A stretch of 64,000 nucleotides of DNA. It comes from Wolbachia endosymbiont (group B) of Germaria angustata (lineage in GTDB: Bacteria > Pseudomonadota > Alphaproteobacteria > Rickettsiales > Anaplasmataceae). The notes under the pieces were generated by a model, which was given only the letters and a program-made list of their open reading frames with translations, made no database searches and was not told the DNA's origin. The DNA lies in NCBI RefSeq assembly GCF_964026725.1, contig NZ_OZ034691.1, positions 1,054,001 through 1,118,000 on the forward strand, in the 5' to 3' direction. The translations under genes were made by a program, and so were the position numbers. This document shows, in pieces, positions 39,371 to 48,932 of this stretch (position 1 is its first letter; each line of letters opens with the position of its first letter).

Positions 39371-39438
39371 ATTACAAATTCATAAATGCTAAATTACTTA
39401 TCTAATATAATAATAAAGATATTATTAATTGGCAGATA

Positions 39439-39837
39439 CTATTTAGAATGAGTTAAAAGAGCACTTCTACACATTCCATATGGTTGCCAATTACACTCCT
39501 CACATGCGTAGTCAAATTTCTCTAAAGACATTTTCTTTCTAATTCTTTTTACTGCTTCATTCCAGGTCAAAATCTCGCCAATTTTTATTCCTAAAATTTC
39601 CATATGCCTTCTATCTAGCTCTAAAACTTTAGCCTGTGTGGTACATTTACCTTGTTTAGTCTGGTTTGGGCAAACACTACAAATAGCGTCAAGATTATCA
39701 ACTACTTCGATTTTAGTATTAGGATCACTAATTACTTTACTTGCTATCTTTTTGTAATTTTCTACAAAGCTCTGAGAATATCCATACCCTTGAAATGTAA
39801 GAGTGCACATAAAATGATGAGGACGAAACCTTATCAT
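39439..39837 (-). CDS. DUF1284 family protein
   Basis: I place the start at ATG 39837 (MIRFRPHHFMCTL), which is the family's usual beginning and overlaps the bioY stop as ATGA. The longer frame up to 39954 merely reads bioY in another frame. The 132-residue protein has eight cysteines, including ICSVCPNQTKQGKC and CEECNWQPYGMC, suggesting a metal or Fe-S site. The family's function is unknown. Coupling to bioY could mean a biotin- or Fe-S-related role, which is inference. Confidence 0.82.
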   Translation of the reverse strand: MIRFRPHHFMCTLTFQGYGYSQSFVENYKKIASKVISDPNTKIEVVDNLDAICSVCPNQTKQGKCTTQAKVLELDRRHMEILGIKIGEILTWNEAVKRIRKKMSLEKFDYACEECNWQPYGMCRSALLTHSK

Positions 39838-40361
39838 TTTTTCAAATACTGCAAAGCTGCTACAAGTAGAAAAATTTTTACCAAACCAGGAAGGATGAAT
39901 GGTAAAACACCTACCATTATTGCTTGTTTCAGACCCACGTAAATAGCAAGCCAACTAATACCACAAATAAAGATTACGACTGTACCCGCCAGACAACTTA
40001 AAGAATTACACATAAATGATTTATATTTAGAGTTCAGTAATTCATTTACTCTGCTCATTACTACAACAGCAACTAAACAGCCAATCAAATATCCACCTGT
40101 TGGCCCGAGAAAAATATGATGACCACCAGAAAAATTCGCAAAAACAGGAAATCCTGCTGCACCAAGTGATAGATATGTAAGCACAGAATAGAATGCTGTT
40201 CTGCGGTTAAATTTAAGCCCAACAAGCATTAATCCTAAAGTTTGCAATGTGATAGGCACAGGCTTCAATGGTATGCTTATTTGAGCCATCAAGAATAAAA
40301 GTAAAACGCAAGACAATATTTCAGCCAGTGTTGACCTACTGCTTGATTGTGTTATAAACAT
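39834..40361 (-). CDS. bioY: Biotin transporter BioY
   Basis: BioY is the substrate-binding membrane component of biotin uptake. The 175-residue protein has six hydrophobic helices and the conserved QISIPLKPVPITLQTLG and GPTGGYLIG motifs. No ATPase partner (BioM/EcfA) is nearby; BioY can work alone or with a shared module. It suggests that this strain imports biotin. Confidence 0.95.
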   Translation of the reverse strand: MFITQSSSRSTLAEILSCVLLLFLMAQISIPLKPVPITLQTLGLMLVGLKFNRRTAFYSVLTYLSLGAAGFPVFANFSGGHHIFLGPTGGYLIGCLVAVVVMSRVNELLNSKYKSFMCNSLSCLAGTVVIFICGISWLAIYVGLKQAIMVGVLPFILPGLVKIFLLVAALQYLKK

Positions 40362-40427
40362 ATCTTCCCAATAAAAATAACTTACTAGATGTAATATATG
40401 TGTATAAGAGGTTTTGCAATTTAAATT

Positions 40428-41030
40428 TTGCTTATATTGCGCTACAATGAATTATTTATGCACTATTTAAAAATGATGAGTAAACAAGATCTATTATCGT
40501 TGATGAAAGCAAGACACAGCGGACGTTCATACGATCCTACAAGAGCAATATCTCAGAAAGAAATGGATATTTTAATAGAAGCTGTAAGGCTAACACCCTC
40601 GTGTTTTGGTGATGAACCTTGGCGATATGTGATATGCAACAAACAGAACAATCAAAGCGCATGGAAAAAATTGCTCGGTTGCCTTGATGAATCTAATCAA
40701 AAGTGGGCAAAAGATGCACAAATACTAATTATATCTCTAAGCGCTAAGAACTTCCGTAAACAAGGTAAAGGAGAAAATTTTTGGGCTAAGCATGATACTG
40801 GTGCAGCAAATTATGCACTTATGCTGCAGGCTGCAGCTATGAACTTAATGGCACATCAGATGGGTGGCTTTGACAAGAAAAAAGTAACAGAAAGTTTTAA
40901 TATACCTGATGATTTTAACATAATGTCAGTAATAGCAGTTGGTTATGAGGAAGAGGGTGCTGAAGTCAAAGAAAAAAAAAGAAGACCAATAGAAGAAATA
41001 TTTTTTTATGACGAATGGCCAGCGAGCTGA
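40428..41030 (+). CDS. Nitroreductase family protein
   Basis: This flavin-binding oxidoreductase has about 190-200 residues. The motif RHSGRSYDPTRAI at the N-terminus contacts FMN phosphate. LTPSCFGDEPWRYVICN and the later HDTGAANYALMLQAAAMNL and IAVGYEE are family blocks. The first ATG (40428) may be upstream of the true start; ATG 40476 (MSKQDLL region) is another option. Its 3' end overlaps the cellulase remnant by 25 bases. Confidence 0.88.
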   Translation: MLILRYNELFMHYLKMMSKQDLLSLMKARHSGRSYDPTRAISQKEMDILIEAVRLTPSCFGDEPWRYVICNKQNNQSAWKKLLGCLDESNQKWAKDAQILIISLSAKNFRKQGKGENFWAKHDTGAANYALMLQAAAMNLMAHQMGGFDKKKVTESFNIPDDFNIMSVIAVGYEEEGAEVKEKKRRPIEEIFFYDEWPAS

Positions 41031-42079
41031 CTTGACCATTCTTCTCTTAATATCTTAAAAACTGGATTATCTGGCAAATAACTTTTTTTCATCCTACCCT
41101 CTTCAATTGCTTGCCAATCTTTCCACGGTAATTTCTTACTTCCAAGTTCATAATCCATACCATCCCACATATCTTCTCGAAAGCCATAAACAGCAAAATG
41201 CCAATTATATTCATTAAAAATAGAAGTAAGATCTCGAAAATAGTTCTCTAATCCTTTTGAACAGCGATGCCCGCCAAACTCTCCAGCAAGGATCTTATAA
41301 TCTAGTATATTATACCTCTCTTGGAAAATTTTTACGGGTTCTATGTATGACCTTAACTTACCCTTATTCCAGTACTCTACTTTTTTTTGCATCAAAAGAT
41401 TGAACATGCCCAGGGTAGGCAAAGTTACCTTGGTTTAATTTTAAGTTTGTATAAGCAAAGGGCTCATATATATGAAATGAATAAAGAACATTTTTATCAC
41501 TAACTGGTTCAAATTTGTTAAAAGTATTAGAGTCAGCATAACTGCTGCTATCAAGTATTATTGGGGTCTCTGAGTCAACTTGGCGGATACTGTTTACCAC
41601 GCTGCTATAAAAGCCAAATAGATTCTTCTGAACTTTGCTTTGTTCTACGTTATAAATAGCCGAATCTGCAATATTATAAAGCCTTTCTGGATGTGGTTCA
41701 TTTAAGATATTATATCCAACAATAGCAGGATGATCTTTAAGCTCTTTCGCAAGATCTTGCCAAAATTTTGCTGCTTGTTTTTGAAAAGCTTGATCTGACC
41801 ATAAACGTAAATCATCTTTATCGTTATTATTTTGCTTCCATCTAGATCCAGGTAAGCTAAGCATCGTTAACACTACTGGTATTTTTTGTTGATGAAAAGC
41901 ATCTAAAACATCTTTCAGAACTTTCAGGTCTTTGGAAATCAGGCCCGGATAATTGTCTGCATTGCCTAAGAGGAAGTCACGTTGCGTAGTTTCAAATTTG
42001 TCAGGAGCAAGACGAATAAAACCAATTTTGTATTCCTTTGCTGCTTTGATTAAGTCACTATCAACTTTTCTATTGAAAA

Positions 42080-43941
42080 GGAGAGTAGACCAGTGGAACT
42101 TCCCCACCAGTCTCTCGCAAAACTGTACGTAAACCTCTTGATTTATACAGCTTCCATTATTCAGCCTTTTGGCCTAACCCTAGTGTCCAGTGATAGAAAA
42201 TATCCGGAGACCTCTTTCTCACCTTTCCTAGAAATTGTCTTGCTAGTCTTCCGTGACTCCTGAGTCTCTTATATTTCCTTTTCACCCACTTTTCTAGATG
42301 CCGCTCTATATTCTTTAGAGATTTGTATACTTCAGTTCTGTAAAATTTGCCATAGTACTGATACCAGCCTCTGACTATTGGATTTACTTTTCCTGACATC
42401 TCCTCTAATGTTATATGCGTATTTCGTAGCATTTTCCATGACCTTATGGTTGTAGTAATCTTTTTCTTGGCCTTGTTGCTAATTGCTGGGAGAAATGAGA
42501 CAAAATATTTCCCTATTTTATTTCTTGCTAACCTGGGTCTGAATGTGTAACCCAGAAAATCAAAACTTTGTTTAGGAAATCCACCACTCCTATTGTCATC
42601 CTTACAGTACACTATCTGTGTCTTTTCAGGATGTAATTTCAACTTATACTCAGCCAATCTTTCTTCGATCATTACTTTCACAAACTCTGCCTGTTTCTCT
42701 GTTCTGCAGTGTACTATCGCATCATCCACATACCTCTCAAATGGTACCGTCGGGTAGTTCTTTTTCATCCATATATCAAACACATGATGCATGAATATAT
42801 TAGAGATGATTGGGCTAATTGAACCTCCTTGCGGAACTCCTTTATCCCTAACTACCTTACTGCCATCTGCTTGCTGAATGGGGGCTTTCATCCACCTCTC
42901 AACATACAGTATGACCCATTTGCAGTCTGTGTGCTTTTTGATAGCTTGCAATGCCAAGCCGTGGTCCAAATTGTCGAAAAATCCAGATATATCAAGATCT
43001 ATCGTCCAATCGTACCTCCAGCATCTTTTACGAGCTGTATCTACCGCATCCAGTGCAGACTTATTTGGTCTATAACCATATGAATCCTCATGAAATTTTG
43101 GTTCTACCAGCGGCTCTAGATACATAGCAGCAGCCGTTTGCCCTATCCTGTCGAATACTGAAGGAACACATAAAATTCTTTGCCCTCCTGTATCTTTTGG
43201 TATCGCAACAGCTTTTACCGGCTCTGGAAAATAACTTCCGGATGACATCCTATTCCATAGTTTGTACAGATTATCTTTTAGATTTTCTTCAACCTTTGTT
43301 ATCGAAACCTCATCCACACCAGCAGCACCTTTATTTTTCGATACTTGTTTATAAGCTCTCCAAATAAGTTGCTTTGATATATCAAAAGACTTTGTTTTAC
43401 TCATTAACTCCTCCCTTTCGGTTGATAAATCATTAAAACTAAATAACTCAGCCCCTTCTCTCGATTTCCATTACAGAAACTTCTTCACTACTACGAGCTG
43501 ATCCGCCCCTGTTTTTCGCATCGGTACTCTCATCCTTAGAGTTTAGCTCCTTGGATTTCTCCCTTATCATCGAAACGACAGGTTCCCGTAGTTCCACACA
43601 ATAGCCTGAAATGGATTCATGCCACCTTTATGCCGGACGCCATCTATCCAGTAAACAAGCTCCCGATAGATTTATCCCAGGTTACAAACGACCCCCTGGT
43701 TTTGACGTCATTTAAAAGGTTTCGACACTTCATCAGTGGTTCACTTTCGTTCATCTCTCTATTCCTTACATGACATATAATTATGCCTTTTCCATAACGC
43801 TCACTACCTTACCAAAGCAGCTTATGGTTGTTTGAAGCCTGCTCTTGTAAACCGGCTCCGAGGGACCTACCCTCATCTACTGTGCAGCTTTTGCACTTAG
43901 TTTGCTCTTACTTGAACATTCTTTGTATCTCTACGGCACAC
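42080..43941 (-). mobile_element. Group II intron with reverse transcriptase
   Basis: The left side begins GTGTG at 43941, the usual GUGYG start. About 530 bases of non-coding RNA domains (43405-43941) precede the RT gene. After the RT stop, minus-strand GAAGCTGTATAAATC-AAGA-GGTTTACGTACAG gives a domain V-like hairpin (42107-42144 region). A further hairpin (GAGAGACTGGTGG against CCACTGGTCTACTCTC) with a bulged A resembles domain VI. The 3' end is about 42080. Boundaries are good to a few bases only. Confidence 0.8.
42157..43404 (-). CDS. ltrA: Group II intron reverse transcriptase/maturase
   Basis: The intron-encoded protein helps splicing and retrohoming. The 415-residue product has RT motifs in order: VDEVSI, GGQRILCVPSVFDRIGQTA, DLDISGFFDNLDHG, VPQGGSISPIISNIFMHHVF, and the catalytic FERYVDDAIVHC. 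The maturase (X) domain follows and ends in FYHWTLG. No HNH endonuclease domain is present. The frame is intact, so the intron may be active. Confidence 0.96.
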   Translation of the reverse strand: MSKTKSFDISKQLIWRAYKQVSKNKGAAGVDEVSITKVEENLKDNLYKLWNRMSSGSYFPEPVKAVAIPKDTGGQRILCVPSVFDRIGQTAAAMYLEPLVEPKFHEDSYGYRPNKSALDAVDTARKRCWRYDWTIDLDISGFFDNLDHGLALQAIKKHTDCKWVILYVERWMKAPIQQADGSKVVRDKGVPQGGSISPIISNIFMHHVFDIWMKKNYPTVPFERYVDDAIVHCRTEKQAEFVKVMIEERLAEYKLKLHPEKTQIVYCKDDNRSGGFPKQSFDFLGYTFRPRLARNKIGKYFVSFLPAISNKAKKKITTTIRSWKMLRNTHITLEEMSGKVNPIVRGWYQYYGKFYRTEVYKSLKNIERHLEKWVKRKYKRLRSHGRLARQFLGKVRKRSPDIFYHWTLGLGQKAE

Positions 43942-44086
43942 CATTCGCTCCCTTTCTAACTCCAGTTTGCCAAAAGAGCATTTTGCTGTTCTCCGGTATT
44001 GACTTAGCACTCGCATTACAGAAAACTATAGAATACAAAACAGCTGTAATTAGAAGAAAAATTTTCACTTATATAATTTTGCTATA

Positions 44087-44881
44087 ATGGTAAGTAACCT
44101 AACAGACAAGATCCCGTTTGTAAAGATGCACGGTACTGGCAATAGTTTTGTTATCATAGACTCACGTTCAGCAAATAATTTAGACTGGAATTATAGACAA
44201 ATTGCTGATCAAGGCAGTTGTGATCAAGTGATAATTATAACAATGTCTAATGCTGCAAACTGCTTTATGTATATCTACAATGCTGACGGTAGTCGAGCTG
44301 AAATGTGTGGAAACGCAGCACGCTGTGTTGGATATTTGATAATGTTAGAAAAAGGTACTGAATATATCACTATTGAGCTGATAAATAATCGTATCTTAGA
44401 ATGTTTTAAAGTAGGTGATAAATCAATAAAGGTCAATATGGGTAAACCACTGCTTAAATGGAATGAAATTCCTCTTTCTTGTGAATGCGATCCCCTTTAT
44501 CTACCTATAGAGGTTGAAATGCTGAAAGAGCCAGTTGCAGTAAATATTGGTAACCCTCATATAGTTTTTTTTGTTGATAACATAAGCGAAATACCATTGC
44601 AGAATTTAGGACCAAAGCTAGAAAATCACGAATTATTTCCTCAGAAAACAAATGTTAGTATTGCACAAATAGAAAAATCTGGAGAAATAAACTTAAGAGT
44701 TTGGGAAAGAGGAACAGGTATTACTGCTTCATGTGGTAGTGCAGCTTGTGCGGCATTTGTTGCATCTGTACTTCGTAAGTGTTTGGCTACTAAACAAACT
44801 TCAGTAAATTTACCAGGAGGTAAGTTACTGATTGAGTGGTCAGGAAATATATTTATGACTGGCGATATAGGGTTTTTATGA
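44087..44881 (+). CDS. dapF: Diaminopimelate epimerase
   Basis: DapF converts LL- to meso-diaminopimelate for lysine and cell-wall precursor synthesis. The 264-residue protein has the two catalytic cysteines in AEMCGNAARC (C74) and TASCGSAACAA, plus FVKMHGTGNSFVIID at the start. The gene begins 19 bases from the GTG of the divergent cellulase remnant and ends one base from sucD. Confidence 0.96.
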   Translation: MVSNLTDKIPFVKMHGTGNSFVIIDSRSANNLDWNYRQIADQGSCDQVIIITMSNAANCFMYIYNADGSRAEMCGNAARCVGYLIMLEKGTEYITIELINNRILECFKVGDKSIKVNMGKPLLKWNEIPLSCECDPLYLPIEVEMLKEPVAVNIGNPHIVFFVDNISEIPLQNLGPKLENHELFPQKTNVSIAQIEKSGEINLRVWERGTGITASCGSAACAAFVASVLRKCLATKQTSVNLPGGKLLIEWSGNIFMTGDIGFL

Positions 44882-44882
44882 T

Positions 44883-45767
44883 CTAGGCCAAGCACTGACT
44901 CATTACTTCCAAAACTTTTTTACCAATCACCGCAGGAGTTTCTGCAATTGCAATTCCAGCACTCTTCATAACTTCTAACTTCGCACCAGCACTTCCTCCA
45001 CTTGAAGAAATAATAGCTCCAGCGTGCCCCATACGTCTTCCTGGAGGTGCTGTTTGGCCTGCTACAAATCCAATAATTGGTTTTTTAGTTTTTTCCGCCT
45101 TTATAAAATGTGATACATCTTCTTCTTCGTTTCCACCTATTTCACCAATAACTACAATACCATGAGTATCGTCATCTTTTAAAAAGAGCTCCATACAGTC
45201 AACAAACGTAATGCCATGAACAGGATCGCCTCCAATTCCTATACATGTTGACTGACCAAGACCAACAGCGGTTGTTTGTGCTACCGCTTCATAAGTTAAA
45301 GTTCCAGAGCGAGACATAATTCCTATATGTCCACGTTTGTGAATATGTCCTGGCATAATTCCTATTTTGCATTCTTCGGGTGTAATAATTCCTGGACAGT
45401 TTGGCCCAATCAATCGGCTTTTTGAGCCAGTAAGTGCATGCTTCACTTTTACCATGTCAAGTATAGGAATGCCCTCTGTAATACAAACTATCAATTCTAT
45501 TTTTGCATCTATTGCTTCAAGTATTGCAGCAGCAGCAAATTTAGCAGGTACATATATTACCGTAGCATTCGCATCAGTTTTTTCTCTAGCTTCTGCTACA
45601 GTATTAAAAACTGGTAAATTAAGGTGAGTGCTATCACCCTTTCCAGGAGTTACACCGCCAACCATTTTCGTCCCGTAGTCAATAGCTTGTTCTGAATGAA
45701 ACGTACCTTGTGCACCAGTAAAACCCTGGCATATTAACCTTGTATCTTTATTTACTAAAACGGACAT
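44883..45767 (-). CDS. sucD: Succinyl-CoA synthetase subunit alpha
   Basis: With SucC it makes succinate and ATP/GTP from succinyl-CoA in the TCA cycle. The 294-residue protein has the CoA-binding [18 protein letters not shown] region and [10 protein letters not shown]. The phosphohistidine loop is [11 protein letters not shown]. It starts three bases after sucC ends, the usual sucCD pair. Confidence 0.97.
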   Translation of the reverse strand: MSVLVNKDTRLICQGFTGAQGTFHSEQAIDYGTKMVGGVTPGKGDSTHLNLPVFNTVAEAREKTDANATVIYVPAKFAAAAILEAIDAKIELIVCITEGIPILDMVKVKHALTGSKSRLIGPNCPGIITPEECKIGIMPGHIHKRGHIGIMSRSGTLTYEAVAQTTAVGLGQSTCIGIGGDPVHGITFVDCMELFLKDDDTHGIVVIGEIGGNEEEDVSHFIKAEKTKKPIIGFVAGQTAPPGRRMGHAGAIISSSGGSAGAKLEVMKSAGIAIAETPAVIGKKVLEVMSQCLA

Positions 45768-45770
45768 GCT

Positions 45771-46931
45771 TTATTTTACCTCTTTTACTATCTTTTGCGC
45801 GGCTTCATCTAGCTCATCTGCAGCAATAATATTTAATCCCGACTCTTCTAAAATTTTTTTTCCTTCTTCAAAATTAGTACCTGATAATCTAACCACTAGA
45901 GGAACTTTAATGCTCATTTCTTTTGCAGCCGCAACAATTCCACTTGCAATAATATCGCAACGCATTATACCACCAAATATGTTAACCAAAATTCCTTTTA
46001 CGTTGCTATCAGACAATATGATTTTAAATGCTTCAGTTACAGTTTCTTTACTCGCTCCACCACCAACATCCAAAAAGTTAGCAGGCTCTGCTCCGTAGTA
46101 CTTTATTATATCCATTGTTGCCATAGCAAGACCTGCACCGTTTACCATACAGCCAATATTGCCATCCATTTTTATATAACTGAGCCCATGCTTTGAAGCT
46201 TCTATTTCTTCTTTGACTTCTTCATCGTAATCACGTAGGCTCACGATTTCTGAATGACGGTATAGAGCATTGTCATCAAAATTAATTTTAGCATCAAGTG
46301 CAATAAAATCTCCAGCATTCGTTTCAACTAGTGGATTAATTTCTATCTGGCTCGCATCAGTTGTAATAAACGCATCATATATATTTTTTGCAATATTCGT
46401 TACCTTTCCTATTTGTTCTGAACTCAGATTAAAGCTATTGAAAAGCTTATTGTTATCAAGACTTGTAAAACCAGTAGCAGGGTCAATATTAAAATTCACA
46501 ATCTTTGTAGGAGAATTTTTTGCCACTTCTTCGATATCCATTCCACCTTCTGAAGAAAATATAAATACTAGCCTACTAAGCTTTGGATCGACTACTAGAC
46601 TCAAATAGTACTCTTTTTTAATGCTTGAACCTTCTTCAATGTATACTTTCTTTACCTGCTGTCCGCTTGACCCTGTTTGATGAGTAACTAAAGTTATGCC
46701 AAGCATGTCCTTTACAAGTTGTTGAGCTTCTTTAGTTGACTTTGCTAGCTTTACGCCACCAGCCTTACCCCTACCACCTGCATAAATCTGAGCTTTAACC
46801 ACAAACACGTCAGATTTTAGTTGATTTATTTGAGTTTCTACTTCTTCTGCAGATGTAGCAACAAAACCCTTTGGTACCGGAACATTAAACTTGTGTAAAA
46901 TTTCCTTTGCTTGATATTCGTGAATATTCAT
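45771..46931 (-). CDS. sucC: Succinyl-CoA synthetase subunit beta
   Basis: This is the nucleotide-binding subunit of succinyl-CoA synthetase. The 386-residue protein begins [20 protein letters not shown]. It contains the ATP-grasp [17 protein letters not shown] and the C-terminal [12 protein letters not shown] and [10 protein letters not shown] motifs. It follows rpsU by 30 bases and precedes sucD in one likely operon. Confidence 0.97.
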   Translation of the reverse strand: MNIHEYQAKEILHKFNVPVPKGFVATSAEEVETQINQLKSDVFVVKAQIYAGGRGKAGGVKLAKSTKEAQQLVKDMLGITLVTHQTGSSGQQVKKVYIEEGSSIKKEYYLSLVVDPKLSRLVFIFSSEGGMDIEEVAKNSPTKIVNFNIDPATGFTSLDNNKLFNSFNLSSEQIGKVTNIAKNIYDAFITTDASQIEINPLVETNAGDFIALDAKINFDDNALYRHSEIVSLRDYDEEVKEEIEASKHGLSYIKMDGNIGCMVNGAGLAMATMDIIKYYGAEPANFLDVGGGASKETVTEAFKIILSDSNVKGILVNIFGGIMRCDIIASGIVAAAKEMSIKVPLVVRLSGTNFEEGKKILEESGLNIIAADELDEAAQKIVKEVK

Positions 46932-46961
46932 AAGATAACTAATTATTAACCTTAGTAAAAA

Positions 46962-47162
46962 CTACCAACCATAACGCTGTCTTCTGCATTCTTGCTGATA
47001 TCTCTTTTTCCTTGCTTCAGCTTTTTTTTTAGCTGTTTTCTCTGATTTCTTTTCGTGATATTTTTTTTTTATTTTGAGCCCTCTTCCTTCCTTTTGAATT
47101 ATTTTTTTCAACACTGGAAGAGCTCTATCTACATCACCATAATGGACTGATACTTCAATCAA
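46962..47162 (-). CDS. rpsU: 30S ribosomal protein S21
   Basis: The 66-residue protein is very basic, begins MIEVSVHYGDVDRALPVLKK, and ends RRQRYGW. It is the S21 fold that helps initiate translation. It lies upstream of sucC. Confidence 0.93.
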   Translation of the reverse strand: MIEVSVHYGDVDRALPVLKKIIQKEGRGLKIKKKYHEKKSEKTAKKKAEARKKRYQQECRRQRYGW

Positions 47163-47360
47163 ACTCTATACCTCCTTCGGTAATCACTTCAAAATCCATT
47201 TATAAATTAGAAAATTAACATTGTCAATTATTTTATAAACTTGAGCGATAGAATATGATATGCAGTGATTTATATGAAAAAAGCTTCATTCTGCTGTCAA
47301 TCATTTACTTGCTGATAAAAATTGCTCTTAGGTTACAGTGCTCTTGTAATTTTTCTAATC

Positions 47361-47434
47361 TCGGGGCGGAGAGATTTGAACTCCCGACCCTTTGGTCCCA
47401 AACCAAATGCGCTACCAGGCTGCGCTACGCCCCG
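47361..47434 (-). tRNA. tRNA-Pro (TGG)
   Basis: The acceptor stem CGGGGCG/CGCCCCG, D-arm GCGCAGCCTGGTAGCGC and T-arm GTTCAAAT are present. The anticodon loop TTTGGGA gives TGG. Length is 74 bases without CCA. Confidence 0.95.
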
Positions 47435-47556
47435 ACTTCTTTACTAAGAGTATCGATAGTTCGGAAAAATGCAAGTTTCATTTATTTCTTTTAGGAAAAA
47501 TATAATGCAGATTTCTTTATATAGAGTGTCAAGTTGCACTAGCCATATTAAAAAAT

Positions 47557-48252
47557 CTAGCTATACCAATTGGTGAAGGTTAATGCAGCAACTACAGCAG
47601 TATCAACTCTCAAAATTCTTTTTCCTAGACTCAGTTTCTGACAAAATTTATTGGCAGAATCAAGTTCGCAAGATGAAAAACCACCTTCGGGGCCAACAAT
47701 AATAGCAACGTTTTTCTTGCCTTTTAGAACTTTATTAGGAGGTTGTCCTTCACCTGTTTCATCACACAAAACAAAATTTTTATTCTGAGAATCGGATAAT
47801 TCACAAAAATTAATAGGAAGAAAAATCTGTGGTATACTTGTCCTACCGGATTGTTCCGCAGCTTCAATTGCCTGTAATTTCGCTCTACTTAGGTTAATGT
47901 TTTTTACTACTGTACGTTCTGTTGAAATAAATTGAATGCAGGTTACTCCCATTTCAGTTGCTTGTCTTACTATGTTGCTTAAGGCGCCGCTTTTTACCAG
48001 AGCACAATACAAATATAGATTTTTTTCATGTTGTTGTTGTTTAGTGCGTTCTTTTATTATAATTTTTGTCGATTTATTTGATATATTCACTACTTCTCCT
48101 AACCATTCTCCATCCTTTCCATTAAAAAGATAGATGTTATCATGCTTCTTAAGCCGCATTACATTGTAAATATAGTGACTTTGTCGTGGATGAAGCGCCA
48201 AACTTACATTTTGTGATAAAGCTTCTTCAACATAAAGCCTAATTTTTTTCAT
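47557..48252 (-). CDS. rsmE: 16S rRNA (uracil(1498)-N3)-methyltransferase
   Basis: RsmE methylates U1498 near the decoding centre. The 231-residue protein has an N-terminal PUA-like domain (HPRQSHYIYNVMRLKKHDNI). A SPOUT knot follows with IVGPEGGFSSCEL and SLGKRILRVDTAVVAAL. It is full length. Confidence 0.94.
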   Translation of the reverse strand: MKKIRLYVEEALSQNVSLALHPRQSHYIYNVMRLKKHDNIYLFNGKDGEWLGEVVNISNKSTKIIIKERTKQQQHEKNLYLYCALVKSGALSNIVRQATEMGVTCIQFISTERTVVKNINLSRAKLQAIEAAEQSGRTSIPQIFLPINFCELSDSQNKNFVLCDETGEGQPPNKVLKGKKNVAIIVGPEGGFSSCELDSANKFCQKLSLGKRILRVDTAVVAALTFTNWYS

Positions 48253-48284
48253 TCAAAACTTTAGTTATTTGCATTCTGTTTGAG

Positions 48285-48356
48285 TGACTCTTACGGGATT
48301 TGAACCCGTGTTACCACCGTGAAAGGGTGGTGTCCTAACCACTAGACGAAAGAGTC
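48285..48356 (-). tRNA. tRNA-Glu (TTC)
   Basis: The acceptor stem GACTCTT/AAGAGTC, D-arm CGTCTAGTGGTTAGGAC and T-arm GTTCAAAT fold well. The anticodon loop CTTTCAC gives TTC. Length is 72 bases without CCA. Confidence 0.95.
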
Positions 48357-48424
48357 GACTTGAATCTAACTGAGTTATATCGATTATACATATAAAGTCA
48401 ATTCAATTATTTTGAATCACACAG

Positions 48425-48932
48425 TTAGAGTGATATATCAGTGATTTTATATCGACAGCCTCCTATTACCCCATGTTCAATGCTTACTGAACCTATCTCA
48501 GATTTAGGAGCTTTAGATCCTAATTCTAATTTTGTTCAACTTTTGTATCTGAATCATAGCCAGAATCGTATCCAGAATCTCTACGCTCAAAATTTTGCCT
48601 TATTTCTTTTACGTTAAAGCCAGCCTTGGTCTTGATTTGCTGACTCGCTGGCTTATTAGCACTTTGCTCATTTAGTTTTACTTGCAAATTATTCACTTTA
48701 TCCTGTACTAATCCATGATAAGTCCCAGAATTATCTTTTATATGTTTTGCTTGTCTTTCTGATCTCTTTTTCGATAAATCTACCTTAGCATAAATAGGCT
48801 CTGGTTGCTCTTTATGATTTAAGCTAGTGGGCTTTTTTGCTCTGAGAAATCATCTACATCTTCATAAATAGGTTCTCCTGATATACTAGAACAACCACTA
48901 TCTTCTAACAAACTCCTAAGAACCTTTTTCAT
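48425..48932 (-). pseudogene. Broken EPIYA-motif effector-like gene
   Basis: From ATG 48932 the frame reads MKKVLRSLLEDSGC, then GEPIYEDVDDF, and stops. One extra A in the A6 run at 48833-48838 would restore PTSLNHKEQPEPIYAKVDLS and a long hydrophilic stretch with SGYDSGYDSD. A second missing A near 48530-48533 would restore the end (LGSKAPKSEIG to ...KITDISL). The whole would be about 165 residues. EPIYA is a known tyrosine-phosphorylation motif of secreted bacterial effectors. Its start lies against the IS110 element, which probably truncated it. It has no signal peptide and no recognised domain. Confidence 0.55.

Larger units (their letters stand above)
41006..44068 (-). pseudogene. GH5 cellulase gene split by a group II intron and a frameshift
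   Basis: Exon 1 runs 44068 (GTG) to about 43942 and encodes a signal peptide plus LFWQTGVRKGAN. After the intron, exon 2 resumes near 42079 with FNRKVDSDLIKAAKEYKIGF. The acid/base Glu lies in VGYNILNEPHP. A run of eight T at 41381-41388 (minus-strand A8) shifts the frame; the next frame carries the nucleophile region ILAGEFGGHR and runs to 41006. Removing one A restores one open frame. Splicing of the intron would not repair the A8 shift. Wolbachia genomes are known to carry GH5-like genes, but its role is unclear. Confidence 0.8.

Noticed and set aside
39838..39954. Longer N-terminus of the DUF1284 protein
   Set aside because: It overlaps bioY in another frame, while ATG 39837 matches the normal family start with ATGA coupling.
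42829..43083. ORFs opposite the intron reverse transcriptase
   Set aside because: Antisense shadows of conserved RT motifs.
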